64,000 bases of DNA, taken from assembly GCA_965215535.1 (NCBI GenBank), contig OZ244063.1, positions 992,001 through 1,056,000 on the forward strand. Direction: 5' to 3'. Source of the stretch: Bin94 sp965215535. GTDB taxonomy: Bacteria > Gemmatimonadota > Gemmatimonadetes > Longimicrobiales > Gaopeijiaceae. This document shows positions 42,494-51,818 of the stretch, piece after piece. Within the stretch, counting starts at the first letter, position 1; each line of letters opens with the position of its first letter. Under the pieces are notes generated by a model. It did no database searches and had not been told where the DNA came from. It saw only the letters and a list, made by a program, of their open reading frames with translations. The translations under genes were made by a program, and so were the position numbers.

Positions 42494-43843
42494 CTAAATC
42501 CCCAAGAAGCGCAGGAGGTCGTTGCCCAGGGCCCAGACCATGATCGCGAGCACCACCCACAGCCCGATCTGGCTCCACCGCAGCCGCTGCTTGACCGAGA
42601 GCTTCTGGCCGCGCACCAGCTCGATTCCCAGAAAGACCATGTGGCCGCCGTCGAGGACCGGGATCGGCAGCATGTTCAGAATGGCCAGATTGATGCTGAA
42701 GATCGCCATGAAGCGGAGAAAGGTGTCGATCCCGGATTCCACCGCGCGCCCCGATTCAACGGCGATCGTGCCGATCGATCCGACATCGCGGGGGGATTGG
42801 TCACCGGTAAAGAGGTCGCCCAGGAAGTTCAGGATGGTCAGCGTGTAGAAGGTCGTTTCCGACCAGCCGGCCTGAACCGCCTCGCCCGGCGGAATTGGAA
42901 TTCTCACCTCGGGGAAGGGCTCGGGATAGACGCCGAGCCGACCGCGCAACTCTTCGCCGCTCCCGACCGAATCCAGAACCACGGCGCGCACCAGGCGCAC
43001 TCCGTCGCGCAGCAGGGCGATCTCCACCCGTTCGCCGGGGCGGGCGCCGACCTCGCGCACCATCTCGTCCCAGCTCGCCACTGTCGTGCCCGCCACCGCC
43101 ACCACCCGGTCGCCTTCTTCGAGCAGCGCTGCGGCCGCCGGACTCCCGGGCTCCACCGCTCCGATCACGGCGTCGGCCCAGGGGCTCAGCGCGGCCACCA
43201 TCGCGATCCGGTCTCCCCGCTCCTGGGGCGCAACGATCTCGAGGCGTTGCACCGGCGCGCGCGTCTCGACCGTCAGCGGCCCCGCCGGCGTCTCAAGGAG
43301 AGTTCTCTGCAGGAATCCCCAGCTTGCGGTGGAGCGGTCGCCAATCCGCACGATCTCGCTCCCGGCCTCGATTCGGGCCAGCGCTTCGGTTCCCTCGGGC
43401 AGATCGGCCGCATCGACTGCGGCCACCCGGGTCGTGGCCAGATCGGCGCGGCCCCAGGCGGCGGGCACGAGGGCAAAGAGGAGGAAGGCGAAGAGCATGT
43501 TCATGATGACCCCCGCCGAGATTACAAAGGCGCGCGCCCAGATCGGCTTGCTGTCGAAGTCGCCAGAGCGGGGCCCGCGGGGACGATCGGAGGGTCCGCC
43601 CTCGATCTGCTCCATGACCTCGTCATCCATGCCCTGCATCTTGACATACCCGCCCAGGGGAATTGCGGCCAGCACATACTCGGTGCCATTGCGCTCGAAT
43701 CCCCAGAGTCGTGGCCCCAGACCGATCGAAAAGCGCTCCACCACAATGCCGACCGACTTTGCGGCCCAGAAATGTCCCAATTCGTGCACCAGAATCAGCA
43801 CGCCGAGCAGTATGATCGTCGCAAGTATTGCCGCCGGATCCAT
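42494..43843 (-). CDS. rseP: Site-2 protease RseP
   Basis: Intramembrane zinc metalloprotease that cleaves anti-sigma factors and signal-peptide remnants. 449 residues: zinc site H20-E-L-G-H24 in the first membrane helix, two PDZ domains (about 125-215 and 220-310), and the second motif NMLPIPVLDGGH near the third helix, whose Asp completes the zinc site. It follows dxr by 32 bases, the usual dxr-rseP order. The substrate in this organism is not known. Confidence 0.95.
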   Translation of the reverse strand: MDPAAILATIILLGVLILVHELGHFWAAKSVGIVVERFSIGLGPRLWGFERNGTEYVLAAIPLGGYVKMQGMDDEVMEQIEGGPSDRPRGPRSGDFDSKPIWARAFVISAGVIMNMLFAFLLFALVPAAWGRADLATTRVAAVDAADLPEGTEALARIEAGSEIVRIGDRSTASWGFLQRTLLETPAGPLTVETRAPVQRLEIVAPQERGDRIAMVAALSPWADAVIGAVEPGSPAAAALLEEGDRVVAVAGTTVASWDEMVREVGARPGERVEIALLRDGVRLVRAVVLDSVGSGEELRGRLGVYPEPFPEVRIPIPPGEAVQAGWSETTFYTLTILNFLGDLFTGDQSPRDVGSIGTIAVESGRAVESGIDTFLRFMAIFSINLAILNMLPIPVLDGGHMVFLGIELVRGQKLSVKQRLRWSQIGLWVVLAIMVWALGNDLLRFLGI

Positions 43844-43875
43844 TCGTCCAGTCCCCCTCGCAGTTGTCCCTTTGT

Positions 43876-45060
43876 CTAGCCCTCTTCGTCGGCCCCGGCC
43901 CGCGACTCCCGGCGCCCATCCACCGCGGCGCGGGCCAGTCTTCGGGCTTCGCGGTCCACCTCCAGCAGATCGGCCAGGGTATCGGCGCGGGCACCGTGCA
44001 GACGGCCCAGGACCGCCTCGATCACCGTCGCCATTCCGGGGAAGCTAACCTCTCCCCTCAGGAAGGCGGTCACGGCGATCTCGTTGGCGGCATTGAAGAC
44101 CGCCGGGGCGCACCCCCCCACCCGCCCCGCCTCGACCCCGATTCCAAAGACCGGGAAGCGCTCGTGCTCGATCGCCTCAAAGACCAGCGGAGAGACGCGC
44201 AGGGGATCGAAGGTGCGCAGCGCCCGGTCATCGGGGCGTTCGGGCCAGGCCAGGGCATGCAGAATCGGCAGCTCCATCGAGGGTTCGCTGAGCTGGGCCA
44301 GGACCGAGCCGTCGACGAACTCGACAAGGGAGTGCACGATCGAGCTGGGATGCACCACGACATCGATCGCTCCGTAGTCGATTCCATAGAGGAAGTGGGC
44401 CTCGATCACCTCCAGCGCCTTGTTGGCGAGGGTGGCCGAATCGATCGAGATCTTGGCGCCCATGTCCCAGGTGGGGTGACGCAGCGCCATGGCGGCCGTG
44501 GCGGTGCGGAGGGTGGCGGGGTCGGTTGTGCGGAAGGGGCCCCCGCTGGCGGTCAGGATCAGCCGCGCGACCTCGCTGCGCCTGGATCCGGCCATGCACT
44601 GAAGGAGCGCCGAGTGCTCGCTGTCTACCGGAACCAGCTCGCCGCCCCCGCGCGCGACCGCCGCCATGACCAGCTCGCCACCCGCGACCAGCGATTCCTT
44701 GTTGGCGAGCGCGCAGCGCTTTCCCGCCTCGAGCGCGGCCAGCGTCGGGGGCAGACCGGCGGCGCCCACAACCGCGTTGACCACGGTATCGGCCTCTTCG
44801 ATCGCGGCCAGGGCGGCCACGCTCTCTGCACCCGCCTGCCAGCCGGCCCGCTCCAGCTCGGGGTGATCGGCCAGGGCGGCAGGATCGGCCACAGCCACGC
44901 GCGCCACCCCGAATTCGTGCGCAATCTCGCGAAGCGCGGCCACCGAACGAAAGGCCGATACGCCCACGATCTCGAAGCGGTCCGCATGGCGCCGCACAAC
45001 CTCCAGGGCAGAGCGGCCCACCGAGCCCGTCACTCCCAGCACAACAATCCGTTTTTTCAT
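43876..45060 (-). CDS. dxr: 1-deoxy-D-xylulose-5-phosphate reductoisomerase
   Basis: Second enzyme of the MEP isoprenoid pathway, NADPH and metal dependent. 394 residues. NADPH motif VLGVTGSVGRSALEV at the start, ALANKESLVAGG, the metal and substrate site PVDSEHSAL, LTASGGPF and SIDSATLANKALEVIEAH, all conserved. ATG at 45060 is chosen because it gives KKRIVVLGVTGSVG; a start 11 codons upstream adds no homologous residues. A gap of about 105 bases separates it from cdsA, otherwise same operon. Confidence 0.95.
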   Translation of the reverse strand: MKKRIVVLGVTGSVGRSALEVVRRHADRFEIVGVSAFRSVAALREIAHEFGVARVAVADPAALADHPELERAGWQAGAESVAALAAIEEADTVVNAVVGAAGLPPTLAALEAGKRCALANKESLVAGGELVMAAVARGGGELVPVDSEHSALLQCMAGSRRSEVARLILTASGGPFRTTDPATLRTATAAMALRHPTWDMGAKISIDSATLANKALEVIEAHFLYGIDYGAIDVVVHPSSIVHSLVEFVDGSVLAQLSEPSMELPILHALAWPERPDDRALRTFDPLRVSPLVFEAIEHERFPVFGIGVEAGRVGGCAPAVFNAANEIAVTAFLRGEVSFPGMATVIEAVLGRLHGARADTLADLLEVDREARRLARAAVDGRRESRAGADEEG

Positions 45061-45165
45061 CGATTCAGCTTCACCCGATCCGGTCGGCTGCACAGATTCG
45101 CAGCGCCACCCGCATCTCGCCCGGTATGGTTCGCCCTCCGCACGTCGATGGCAGGACGGAGTGAT

Positions 45166-46041
45166 TCATGACAGGCCGGCCCAGAGCACAATCAACCCGT
45201 AGGCGAGCGGAATTGTAAGGAAGAGACCGTCGAAGCGATCGAGAACGCCACCATGCCCGGGCAGAATCCGCCCCGAATCCTTGACGCCGGCCTCGCGCTT
45301 CAGTCGCGATTCGGCCAGATCGCCCAACTGCCCGGCAACGCCCAGCACCAGGGCAATCGTCGCCGCCGCCGCCGGGGGCACCGGATAGAGCCGTTCGCCG
45401 TCGAGCGCAAAGCCGAGCGCAAAGCCCGCACCCAGCGCACCCGCCAGGCCAGCCACCGCGCCCTCGACCGTCTTGCCGGGGCTGATATGGGGCGCCAGCC
45501 GGCGTTTGCCGAAGCGGCGGCCCGCAAAGTAGGCGGCCGTGTCGCCCGCCCAGGTTGCACAGAGGGGCAACATCAGCAGGAGCGCGCCCTCGGGGGGAAA
45601 CGATGGGGGCAGAGGGGCACCCTGAATTTCGGGCAACGCCCGGATAAAGAGACCGAAGGCGAGGGTTCCGCCGGTATAGAGTGCCCCCGAAACGGTCACT
45701 GCGGCCGAGAGCAGCGCGCGCTCGATCGAGCGGTCGAAGAGGGCGGCCGCGAAGCTGGTCAGCCCGAGGAGCAGAAGGAGCATGTAGGCATGGGGCGCCC
45801 AGATGGAGTAGTTGGGATTCCAGATCGCGAGGCCCACCAGAAGCACCGAGCCCGCAATCCCGATCCAGGGGAAGGGGCGCGCCGCGCGGTCGGCGGCCAG
45901 ATTGTAGAACTCGCGCGCGGCCAGGGCCGCAAAGATGCCCAGAAGCCCCCCCAGCGCCCAGCCACCCAGCCAGATGACGAAGAGACCGACGGGAATCAGC
46001 GCTCCCGCAACGGTCACCCGGGCCCGCAGCTCGGAGTTCAC
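45166..46041 (-). CDS. cdsA: Phosphatidate cytidylyltransferase
   Basis: Makes CDP-diacylglycerol from phosphatidate and CTP, the branch point of phospholipid synthesis. 291 residues with about eight membrane segments. The C-terminal signature is present: FAGRRFGKRRLAPHISPGKTVEG, then GDLAESRLKREAGVKDSGRILPGHGGVLDRFDG, the CDP-alcohol family's metal-binding region. GTG at 46041 overlaps the uppS TGA as GTGA, which excludes the longer frame upstream. Confidence 0.93.
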   Translation of the reverse strand: MNSELRARVTVAGALIPVGLFVIWLGGWALGGLLGIFAALAAREFYNLAADRAARPFPWIGIAGSVLLVGLAIWNPNYSIWAPHAYMLLLLLGLTSFAAALFDRSIERALLSAAVTVSGALYTGGTLAFGLFIRALPEIQGAPLPPSFPPEGALLLMLPLCATWAGDTAAYFAGRRFGKRRLAPHISPGKTVEGAVAGLAGALGAGFALGFALDGERLYPVPPAAAATIALVLGVAGQLGDLAESRLKREAGVKDSGRILPGHGGVLDRFDGLFLTIPLAYGLIVLWAGLS

Positions 46042-46751
46042 AGCGTCGGAACCCGGCCGAAGCGGCGTTCGCGGCGCTGGTAATCGAGGATGGCCTCGTA
46101 GAGATCCTGCCGCGTGAAGTCGGGCCAGTAGACCGGCGTGACGTACAGCTCGGCATAGGCAATCTGCCAGAGCATGAAGTTGCTGAGGCGGTACTCGCCC
46201 GAGGTGCGGATGAGGAGATCGGGATCGGGCAGATCGCGGGTGTAGAGAGCGCTGCCGAAGTGGCGAACATCGATTTCGCGGGGATCGATCAGGCCCTCGC
46301 GCACCTGCTCGGCAAGGGCGCGCGCCGCGCGGGCGATCTCTTCGCGGGCACCGTAGGAGATGAGGAGGTTGAGGCGCAGACGGTCGCCGCCCTGCGTTCG
46401 CTCGACGATATCGCGCACCGCCCCCAGAGACCGGACATCGAGGCGGTCGAGCTCGCCCAGCACCCTGACCTCGACGCGCTCGCGGACCAGGGTCTCGCAC
46501 TCGCTGGCGGCAAAGGAGCGCAGCACATCCATGAGCGCTCGAACCTCGTTGGCTGGGCGCTTCCAGTTCTCGGTCGAGAAGGCAAAGAGGGTCAGGATTC
46601 CCACACCCGCCTCGGCCGCCCCCTCTACGCTTTCGCGCACCGCCTTCATTCCCTCAAGGTGTCCAGCCTTGCGGGGAAGACCGCGTTCCCGCGCCCAGCG
46701 ACCATTCCCATCCATGATAACGGCCACATGGCGCGGCGGCGCCCCATTCAC
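46038..46751 (-). CDS. uppS: Isoprenyl (undecaprenyl) diphosphate synthase
   Basis: cis-Prenyltransferase making the lipid carrier for wall precursors. 237 residues. VAVIMDGNGRWARERGL holds the catalytic Asp, followed by GHLEGMKAV, FAFSTENWKRP, and the late signature DPDLLIRTSGEYRLSNFMLWQIAYAELYVT, split here for reading. All expected motifs are intact. It depends on MEP products from dxr in the same operon, fitting the lipid-envelope theme. Start is GTG at 46751. Confidence 0.95.
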   Translation of the reverse strand: MNGAPPRHVAVIMDGNGRWARERGLPRKAGHLEGMKAVRESVEGAAEAGVGILTLFAFSTENWKRPANEVRALMDVLRSFAASECETLVRERVEVRVLGELDRLDVRSLGAVRDIVERTQGGDRLRLNLLISYGAREEIARAARALAEQVREGLIDPREIDVRHFGSALYTRDLPDPDLLIRTSGEYRLSNFMLWQIAYAELYVTPVYWPDFTRQDLYEAILDYQRRERRFGRVPTL

Positions 46752-46774
46752 CCTGATCCGTTCCAGTCGCTCGG

Positions 46775-47326
46775 TCAGATCGCCATCACCTCCGCTTCCT
46801 TTTCCGCCAGGAGCCGATCGATGCGCTGTCCGTATTCCACTGTAATTTTCTGGATCTCGGCCAAGATGCGATGGCCGTCGTCCTCGCCGATCTCGTGATC
46901 CTTCAGGCGCTGCTTGACCTCGTCGTTGCCCGCCTGCCGGGCTCGGCGCACCGAGACGCGCCCCTCTTCGGCCATGCGATTCAGCAGTCGCACATACTCC
47001 TTTCGGCGATCCTCGCTCAGCGGCGGAATGGGAACCCGCACCACGGCGCCGTCATTCGAGGGGTTGAGCCCCAGCCCCGCAGCCAGGATCGCGCGCTCGA
47101 TGGCCTCGATCATCGAGGGATCGAAGGGCTGCACCGCCAGGAGACCGGGGTCGGGCACCGAGAGCGCCGCCAGTTGATTGAGGGGCATCTGGCTTCCGTA
47201 GGCCTCGACCCGAACGCCCTCCAGGATCGCAGGGGTTGCCTTGCCGGTGCGCACGGTCGCAAACTCGCGCTGGACCGCCTCCAGCGATTCTTCCATTCTC
47301 AGTCTGGTATCGTCAGGGATTGACAC
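46775..47326 (-). CDS. frr: Ribosome recycling factor
   Basis: Works with EF-G to split ribosomes after termination. 183 residues of the usual two-domain shape: long helices with EAVQREFATVRTGKATPAILEGV, then LLAVQPFDPSMIEAIERAI and GLNPSNDGAVVRVPIPPLSEDRRKEYVRL. Complete. It stands between pyrH (52 bases) and uppS in the common order rpsB-tsf-pyrH-frr-uppS-cdsA. Confidence 0.96.
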   Translation of the reverse strand: MSIPDDTRLRMEESLEAVQREFATVRTGKATPAILEGVRVEAYGSQMPLNQLAALSVPDPGLLAVQPFDPSMIEAIERAILAAGLGLNPSNDGAVVRVPIPPLSEDRRKEYVRLLNRMAEEGRVSVRRARQAGNDEVKQRLKDHEIGEDDGHRILAEIQKITVEYGQRIDRLLAEKEAEVMAI

Positions 47327-47378
47327 GGCATCCTCCGATCAGGGATTCCCGGCGCGGTCGCTTCTCGCCGCGCGCAAG

Positions 47379-48098
47379 TCAGGAAACAAGCGTTCCCACC
47401 CGCTCTCCGCGAATGGCCCGGCGCAGGGCGCCCCGGTCCTCAAGATCAAGGACGATAATGGGAAGATGGTTGTCGCGGCAAAGAGACACTGCGGCTCCAT
47501 CCATCACCCGCAGGTCGCGGGCCACCACCTCCTGGAAGGAGATGGCGGGAATGAACTCGGCCGAGGGGTCGCGCTCCGGATCGGCGCTGAAGATGCCCCG
47601 GACCCGGGTGGCCTTGATGACCACATCGGCGCCGACCTCGATGGCGCGCAGGGCGGCGGCGGTATCGGTCGAGAAGTAGGGATTGCCGGTTCCGCCCGCG
47701 AAGATCACGATTCTGCCCTTCTCCATGTGGCGCACGGCCCGGCGGCGAATATAGGGTTCGGCGAGCTGCGGCATGCGGATTGCCGTCATGACGCGGGTTT
47801 CGATTCCCTTGCGCTCCAGCAGATCCTGGATTGCCAGTCCATTCATGATCGTGGCCAGCATGCCCATGTAGTCGGCCGCGACCCGATCCATTCCCTTGCG
47901 GCTGGCAATGGAGCCGCGCACGATATTCCCCCCTCCGATGACGAGTCCGAGCGACACGCCAAGGCTGTGGATCGTCTTCAGCTCTTCGGTCATGCGATCG
48001 ACGATCCGGGGGTCGATTCCGTAGCCCTTTTCGCCGGCCAGCGCCTCCCCGGACAGCTTGAGGAGGATCCGGCCGTAGCCGGCGCTCCGCTGCCCATC
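47379..48098 (-). CDS. pyrH: UMP kinase
   Basis: Phosphorylates UMP to UDP; bacterial amino-acid-kinase fold. 239 residues. RILLKLSGEALAG at the start, VIGGGNIVRG (nucleotide loop), DRVAADYMGMLATIMNGLAIQDLL, FAGGTGNPYFSTDTAAALRA and KATRVRGIFSADPE. GTG at 48098 gives the normal family length; a TTG at 48137 inside tsf would add 13 residues and is less likely. 13 bases after tsf. Confidence 0.94.
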   Translation of the reverse strand, partial: DGQRSAGYGRILLKLSGEALAGEKGYGIDPRIVDRMTEELKTIHSLGVSLGLVIGGGNIVRGSIASRKGMDRVAADYMGMLATIMNGLAIQDLLERKGIETRVMTAIRMPQLAEPYIRRRAVRHMEKGRIVIFAGGTGNPYFSTDTAAALRAIEVGADVVIKATRVRGIFSADPERDPSAEFIPAISFQEVVARDLRVMDGAAVSLCRDNHLPIIVLDLEDRGALRRAIRGERVGTLVS

Positions 48099-48111
48099 CA
48101 CGAGCTCTTCG

Positions 48112-48705
48112 TCAGCCTCCCACCTGGAAGCGGGCAAAGCGCGCCACCTGGATCTTTTCGCCGGTGCGGGCCGCGACCGATGTGATTAACTGGCCGACCG
48201 ACTGGTCGGGGTCGCGGATGTAGGCCTGCTCGAGGAGCACCCGCTCGCGGAAGAACTTGGCCAGCTTTCCCTCGACAATGCGGTCGCGGATATGTTCGGG
48301 CTTGCCCTCGCGCGCCACCTGTTCGGCAAAGATCGCCCGTTCGCGCTCAACCAGATCGGAATCGACGTCGTCGGTCGACACTGCGATCGGATCGGCGGCG
48401 GCCACATGCATGGCCACATCGCGGGCCAGGTCCCTGAAGTCGTCGGTGTTGGCCACGAAGTCGGTCTCGCAGTTGAGCTCCAAAAGAACGCCGATGCGCC
48501 CTCCGTGGTGGATATAGCTGATGACCGCGCCCTCGTTGGCGGAGCGACCGGCGCGCTTGGCGGCCCGGGCCTCTCCGCGGCTGCGCAGAAGGTCGATGGC
48601 GGCCTCGACGTCGCCGCCGGTTTCCTGCAGCGCCTTCTTGCAGTCCATCATGCCCGCGCCGGTGCGTTCGCGGAGCTCCTTGACCTGCCCTGCACTGATG
48701 CTCAT
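48112..48705 (-). CDS. tsf: Translation elongation factor EF-Ts (short type)
   Basis: Nucleotide exchange factor for EF-Tu. 197 residues, the short form as in Thermus rather than the ~280-residue E. coli form. N-terminal UBA-like domain with LRERTGAGMMDCKKALQETGGDVEAAIDLLR, then GRIGVLLELNCETDFVAN, the core contact region. ATG directly follows the rpsB stop with no gap. Confidence 0.95.
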   Translation of the reverse strand: MSISAGQVKELRERTGAGMMDCKKALQETGGDVEAAIDLLRSRGEARAAKRAGRSANEGAVISYIHHGGRIGVLLELNCETDFVANTDDFRDLARDVAMHVAAADPIAVSTDDVDSDLVERERAIFAEQVAREGKPEHIRDRIVEGKLAKFFRERVLLEQAYIRDPDQSVGQLITSVAARTGEKIQVARFARFQVGG

Positions 48706-49620
48706 CTATCCCTGCCCTTCGCTCTCTGTGACCGGAGCATCGTCACCCTCGCTCCCCTTGCGCACCTGTGCGATCGCCTCGGGAACCGGCTTCCGCTTGC
48801 GCGGCCGCGGGCGGGCGGGACGGGTGTCGGCCGATTTTTCGCCGGTTTCGGTTGAGTAGGTGATGGCTTCCATCTCGGCCTGCCGCCTGCGCTGGTCGTC
48901 GGGGACCTCGCGGCGGGCCGTGGCGATTGCCTCGGCGATCTGGCCGGTAATGAGGCTGACCGAACGGATGGCGTCGTCGTTGCCGGGAATGGCGTGGTCG
49001 ATCAGCGAGGGATCGACATTGGTGTCGGCGATCGCGATCACCGGAATGCCGAGGCGGTGGGCTTCGCGCACTCCGATGACCTCGCGCTTCGCATCGACCA
49101 CGAAGACCGCGCCGGGGAGCCGGGTCATGTTGCGCACCCCGTCGAAGTATTTGAGGAGCTTTTCGCGCTCCCGGTCCAGGAGGAGTCGCTCCTTCTTGGT
49201 GTAGAACTCGAAGGCGTTCTCTTCCTGGCCCCGCTCGAGCTCCTTGAGCCGGCGGATCTGGCGGCTGATCGTCTGGAAGTTGGTGAGCATGCCGCCGAGC
49301 CAGCGCTCGGTGACGAAGTGGGCGCCGCAACGGGCGGCCTCTTCCTCGATGACGCTGCGCAACTGCCGCTTGGTGGAGAGGAAGAGGATGTCATCGCCCT
49401 TCAGGACCACCCTGCGGATCGCCTCGCAGGCCCGGTTGAGCCGATCAAGGGTCTTGCGCAGATCGATAATGTGGACGCCATGACGCTCGCCAAAGATGAA
49501 GGGCCGCATGCGCGGGTTCCATCGTCGCGTCTGGTGTCCGAAGTGTACGCCCGCGTCGAGGAGCTCCTGCAGCCCGACGCCGCCATTCGTCCCCTGGTTG
49601 CCGTTTGTCGCCTGATTCAT
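48706..49620 (-). CDS. rpsB: Ribosomal protein S2
   Basis: Small-subunit protein. 304 residues; the core (about 15-240) has ELLDAGVHFGHQTRRWNPRM, ERWLGGMLTNFQTI and VIAIADTNVDPSLIDHAIPGNDDA. A charged, Arg/Lys/Pro-rich C-terminal tail of about 50 residues extends beyond the usual end, which is common in some phyla. ATG at 49620 gives a Gln/Asn/Gly head. Starts 10 bases after rpsI. Confidence 0.95.
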   Translation of the reverse strand: MNQATNGNQGTNGGVGLQELLDAGVHFGHQTRRWNPRMRPFIFGERHGVHIIDLRKTLDRLNRACEAIRRVVLKGDDILFLSTKRQLRSVIEEEAARCGAHFVTERWLGGMLTNFQTISRQIRRLKELERGQEENAFEFYTKKERLLLDREREKLLKYFDGVRNMTRLPGAVFVVDAKREVIGVREAHRLGIPVIAIADTNVDPSLIDHAIPGNDDAIRSVSLITGQIAEAIATARREVPDDQRRRQAEMEAITYSTETGEKSADTRPARPRPRKRKPVPEAIAQVRKGSEGDDAPVTESEGQG

Positions 49621-49630
49621 GGAAGGACTT

Positions 49631-50026
49631 CTATCTCTTGCTGAACTGGAAGCGCTTGCGCGCCTTGGGACGGCCGGGCTTCTTGCGCTCGACCTTGCGG
49701 GCGTCGCGGGTGAGCATGCCACTCTCGCGCAGAGGGGGCCGGAGATCGGGGTCGTGCGCCGAGAGCGCCCGCGACAGACCCAGCCGGATAGCGTCGGCCT
49801 GTCCGGTCAGTCCGCCACCGCGCACCCTGACCTGCACATCGTAGCCGTGCTCGGAATCGGTAATGCGCAGCGGATCCTCGATCCGGACCCGGTGCGCCGG
49901 CCGGGGGAAGTAGTCCTCCAGGGTGCGGCCATTGACGGAGAAGCGCCCGCTGCCGGGTCGAAGGATGACGCGGGCGACGCTGGTCTTGCGGCGTCCGACG
50001 GTTTGCGTGGGATGAGGTAGGGACAT
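49631..50026 (-). CDS. rpsI: Ribosomal protein S9
   Basis: Small-subunit protein whose C-terminal tail contacts P-site tRNA. 131 residues: GRRKTSVARVILRPGSGRFSVNGR at the start, GGGLTGQADAIRLGLSRAL, and the basic end RKVERKKPGRPKARKRFQFSKR with the terminal SKR. Complete. Fifteen bases after rplM, the standard rplM-rpsI pair. Confidence 0.97.
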   Translation of the reverse strand: MSLPHPTQTVGRRKTSVARVILRPGSGRFSVNGRTLEDYFPRPAHRVRIEDPLRITDSEHGYDVQVRVRGGGLTGQADAIRLGLSRALSAHDPDLRPPLRESGMLTRDARKVERKKPGRPKARKRFQFSKR

Positions 50027-50040
50027 GACCGCTCCGGCAA

Positions 50041-50499
50041 TCAGAGTTCGAGTTCGAGGGGCCGCGGACGCTGGCCCTGATGGGGGTGGCTGGCGTCGGG
50101 ATAGACGCGGAGCTTGCGCCGCATCTGCCGTCCGAGCCGGTTCTTGGGAAGCATGCCCCGCACCGCCAGTTCAATCACCCGCTCGGGGAAGCGCTCGATC
50201 ATGTCGGCAAAGGGAATGTGCCTGTCGCCCCCCATGTAGCCGGAGTGACGGAAGTAGCTTTTCTGCTCCGCCTTGCGGCCGGTCAGGCGGACCCGGGAGG
50301 AGTTCACGACGACCACATGATCGCCGGTGTCAAGGTGCGGCGTGTAGATCGGCTTGTGCTTTCCGCGCAGAATGCGGGCAATTTCGGAGGCGAGACGACC
50401 GAGCGGCTTGTCGGCGGCGTCCACAACCCACCACTCGCGGTGAATCTGGTCGGGGCGCGGGACTACGGTTCCGCCGCTGCGGGCTGTGTATCGGGTCAC
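50041..50499 (-). CDS. rplM: Ribosomal protein L13
   Basis: Large-subunit early assembly protein. 152 residues: WWVVDAADKPLGRLASEIARILRGKHKP, GDHVVVVNSSRVRLTGRK, YFRHSGYMGGDRHIPF, AVRGMLPKNRLGRQMRRKLRVY, ending in an acidic LELEL tail. Start GTG at 50499 has GAGGA about ten bases upstream; an upstream frame has no L13 character. First gene of the ten-gene operon running down to rseP. Confidence 0.96.
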   Translation of the reverse strand: MTRYTARSGGTVVPRPDQIHREWWVVDAADKPLGRLASEIARILRGKHKPIYTPHLDTGDHVVVVNSSRVRLTGRKAEQKSYFRHSGYMGGDRHIPFADMIERFPERVIELAVRGMLPKNRLGRQMRRKLRVYPDASHPHQGQRPRPLELEL

Positions 50500-50692
50500 T
50501 GGATGTCTTCCTCGGCTCTTTCTGCGGGCGTAATGAAGCCGCCCCCGGACAGCCAAGCGCCGGACGCGGCCTGGAAATCTGTCCGCTGCAGGCTTGCGCA
50601 TTCCCCCCGAACGCCACGAAGGTCTCTACTGCGGGGAGCGCGCCGCCCGGAGCGGCCACTGGAAATCATGGCGATATACAGTGTAGCATGGA
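50500..50692 (-). promoter_or_regulatory. rplM 5' leader with imperfect direct repeats
   Basis: A leader of about 190 bases would separate the promoter from rplM. Two imperfect copies of a ~23-base block (50644-50667 and 50557-50579, plus-strand form CGCC(C)GGA..GCGGCC..TGGAAATC) lie about 88 bases apart. No coding frame. Autoregulation is a guess. Confidence 0.4.
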
Positions 50693-50721
50693 AGAATATG
50701 GAAGCGGAGGGCGCGTGTCAA
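50693..50721 (-). promoter_or_regulatory. Promoter for the rplM-to-rseP operon
   Basis: TTGACA (50716-50721, perfect) and TATTCT (50693-50698, 4 of 6), separated by 17 bases on the minus strand, in the gap divergent from the slipin gene. The best -35 in the window, fitting a ribosomal operon. Confidence 0.65.
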
Positions 50722-50840
50722 TCCACGCATCCGCGGACCCCACCCGAACGGCATCCGGGCGACGCGATCCACGGACTTGCCGGACCTGCCTTCCGCAGGA
50801 TTTCTTCCTCCTTCTCTACCCGGACACCAGGAGACATGCA

Positions 50841-51818
50841 ATGGACCTCGGATTCCTTCTCATTCCCGGTCTCGCCGCATTCGGCGTCATGGGGCTGCTC
50901 TCTTCGCTGCGCGTGCTCTGGGAGTACGAACGCGGCGTCGTCTTCCGGCTCGGCAAGCTCACCCGCGCCAAGGGCCCCGGTCTGGTCTTTCTGGTTCCCT
51001 TCGGGGTGGAGCGCATGCGGAAGATGGATCTGCGGATCATCGCCCTGGACATTGCCCCGCAGGACACGATCACCAAGGACAATGTGAGCTGCACCGTCAA
51101 TGCGGTCGTCTATTTCCGGGTGGTGGACCCGTCGCGGGCCGTGGTCGAGGTGGAGGACTATTACTTCGCCACCAGCCAGATTGCGCAGACGACGCTCAGG
51201 AGCGTGGTGGGCCAGTCGGAGCTGGACGAGCTGCTGGCCGAGCGCGAGCGCATCAACGAGATCGTGCGGCGCATTATCGACATGGAGACCGATCCCTGGG
51301 GAATCGAGGTGACCTCGGTCGAGATCAAGGACATCGATCTGCCGAAGGAGATGAAGCGCGCCATGGCCAAGCAGGCCGAGGCCGAACGTGAGCGGCGCGG
51401 CAAGGTGATCGCCGCCGAGGGGGAATACCAGGCTTCGCGGAAGCTCTCCGAGGCCGCCGAAATCATCTCGCGGCATCCGGTGGCGTTGCAGTTGCGCTTT
51501 CTGCAGACGGTGGTGGAGGTGGCCGCCGAAAACAACTCGACGACGCTCTTCCCGATTCCGGTCGATCTCTTCGCACCCTTCGTGGAGCGGGCCACCGGCG
51601 TGCGGGGAGGCGGTTTTCCGGTGGCAGAGACGGATAGTGCGGCGCTGGAGGGGGGCGGCGAAGAGACGGCCATCGGCAAGGAGGAGGCCGCAAGGCTGGC
51701 AGCGGCCGCCCTCGAGGCCCTGGGAGCCGGGTCGGAGGGGACGCGGGAGGCGCTCGGGGCCGGCGATGCCGACAGGGTGCTGGCCGAGGCGAAGAGGGCG
51801 TTGGGGATGGGCGAATAG
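50841..51818 (+). CDS. Slipin/stomatin-family SPFH protein
   Basis: Membrane-anchored SPFH scaffold of 325 residues. One N-terminal membrane segment (about 3-25), then the PHB/SPFH domain: EYERGVVFRLGKLTRAKGPGLVFLVPFGVERMRKMDLR, YYFATSQIAQTTLRSVVGQSELDELLAER, and a helical stretch with KQAEAERERRGKVIAAEGEYQ. A Glu/Ala/Gly-rich tail follows. These proteins cluster in the inner membrane, often with an NfeD partner; none is adjacent here. AGGAG lies seven bases before ATG 50841. Divergent from rplM. Confidence 0.92.
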   Translation: MDLGFLLIPGLAAFGVMGLLSSLRVLWEYERGVVFRLGKLTRAKGPGLVFLVPFGVERMRKMDLRIIALDIAPQDTITKDNVSCTVNAVVYFRVVDPSRAVVEVEDYYFATSQIAQTTLRSVVGQSELDELLAERERINEIVRRIIDMETDPWGIEVTSVEIKDIDLPKEMKRAMAKQAEAERERRGKVIAAEGEYQASRKLSEAAEIISRHPVALQLRFLQTVVEVAAENNSTTLFPIPVDLFAPFVERATGVRGGGFPVAETDSAALEGGGEETAIGKEEAARLAAAALEALGAGSEGTREALGAGDADRVLAEAKRALGMGE

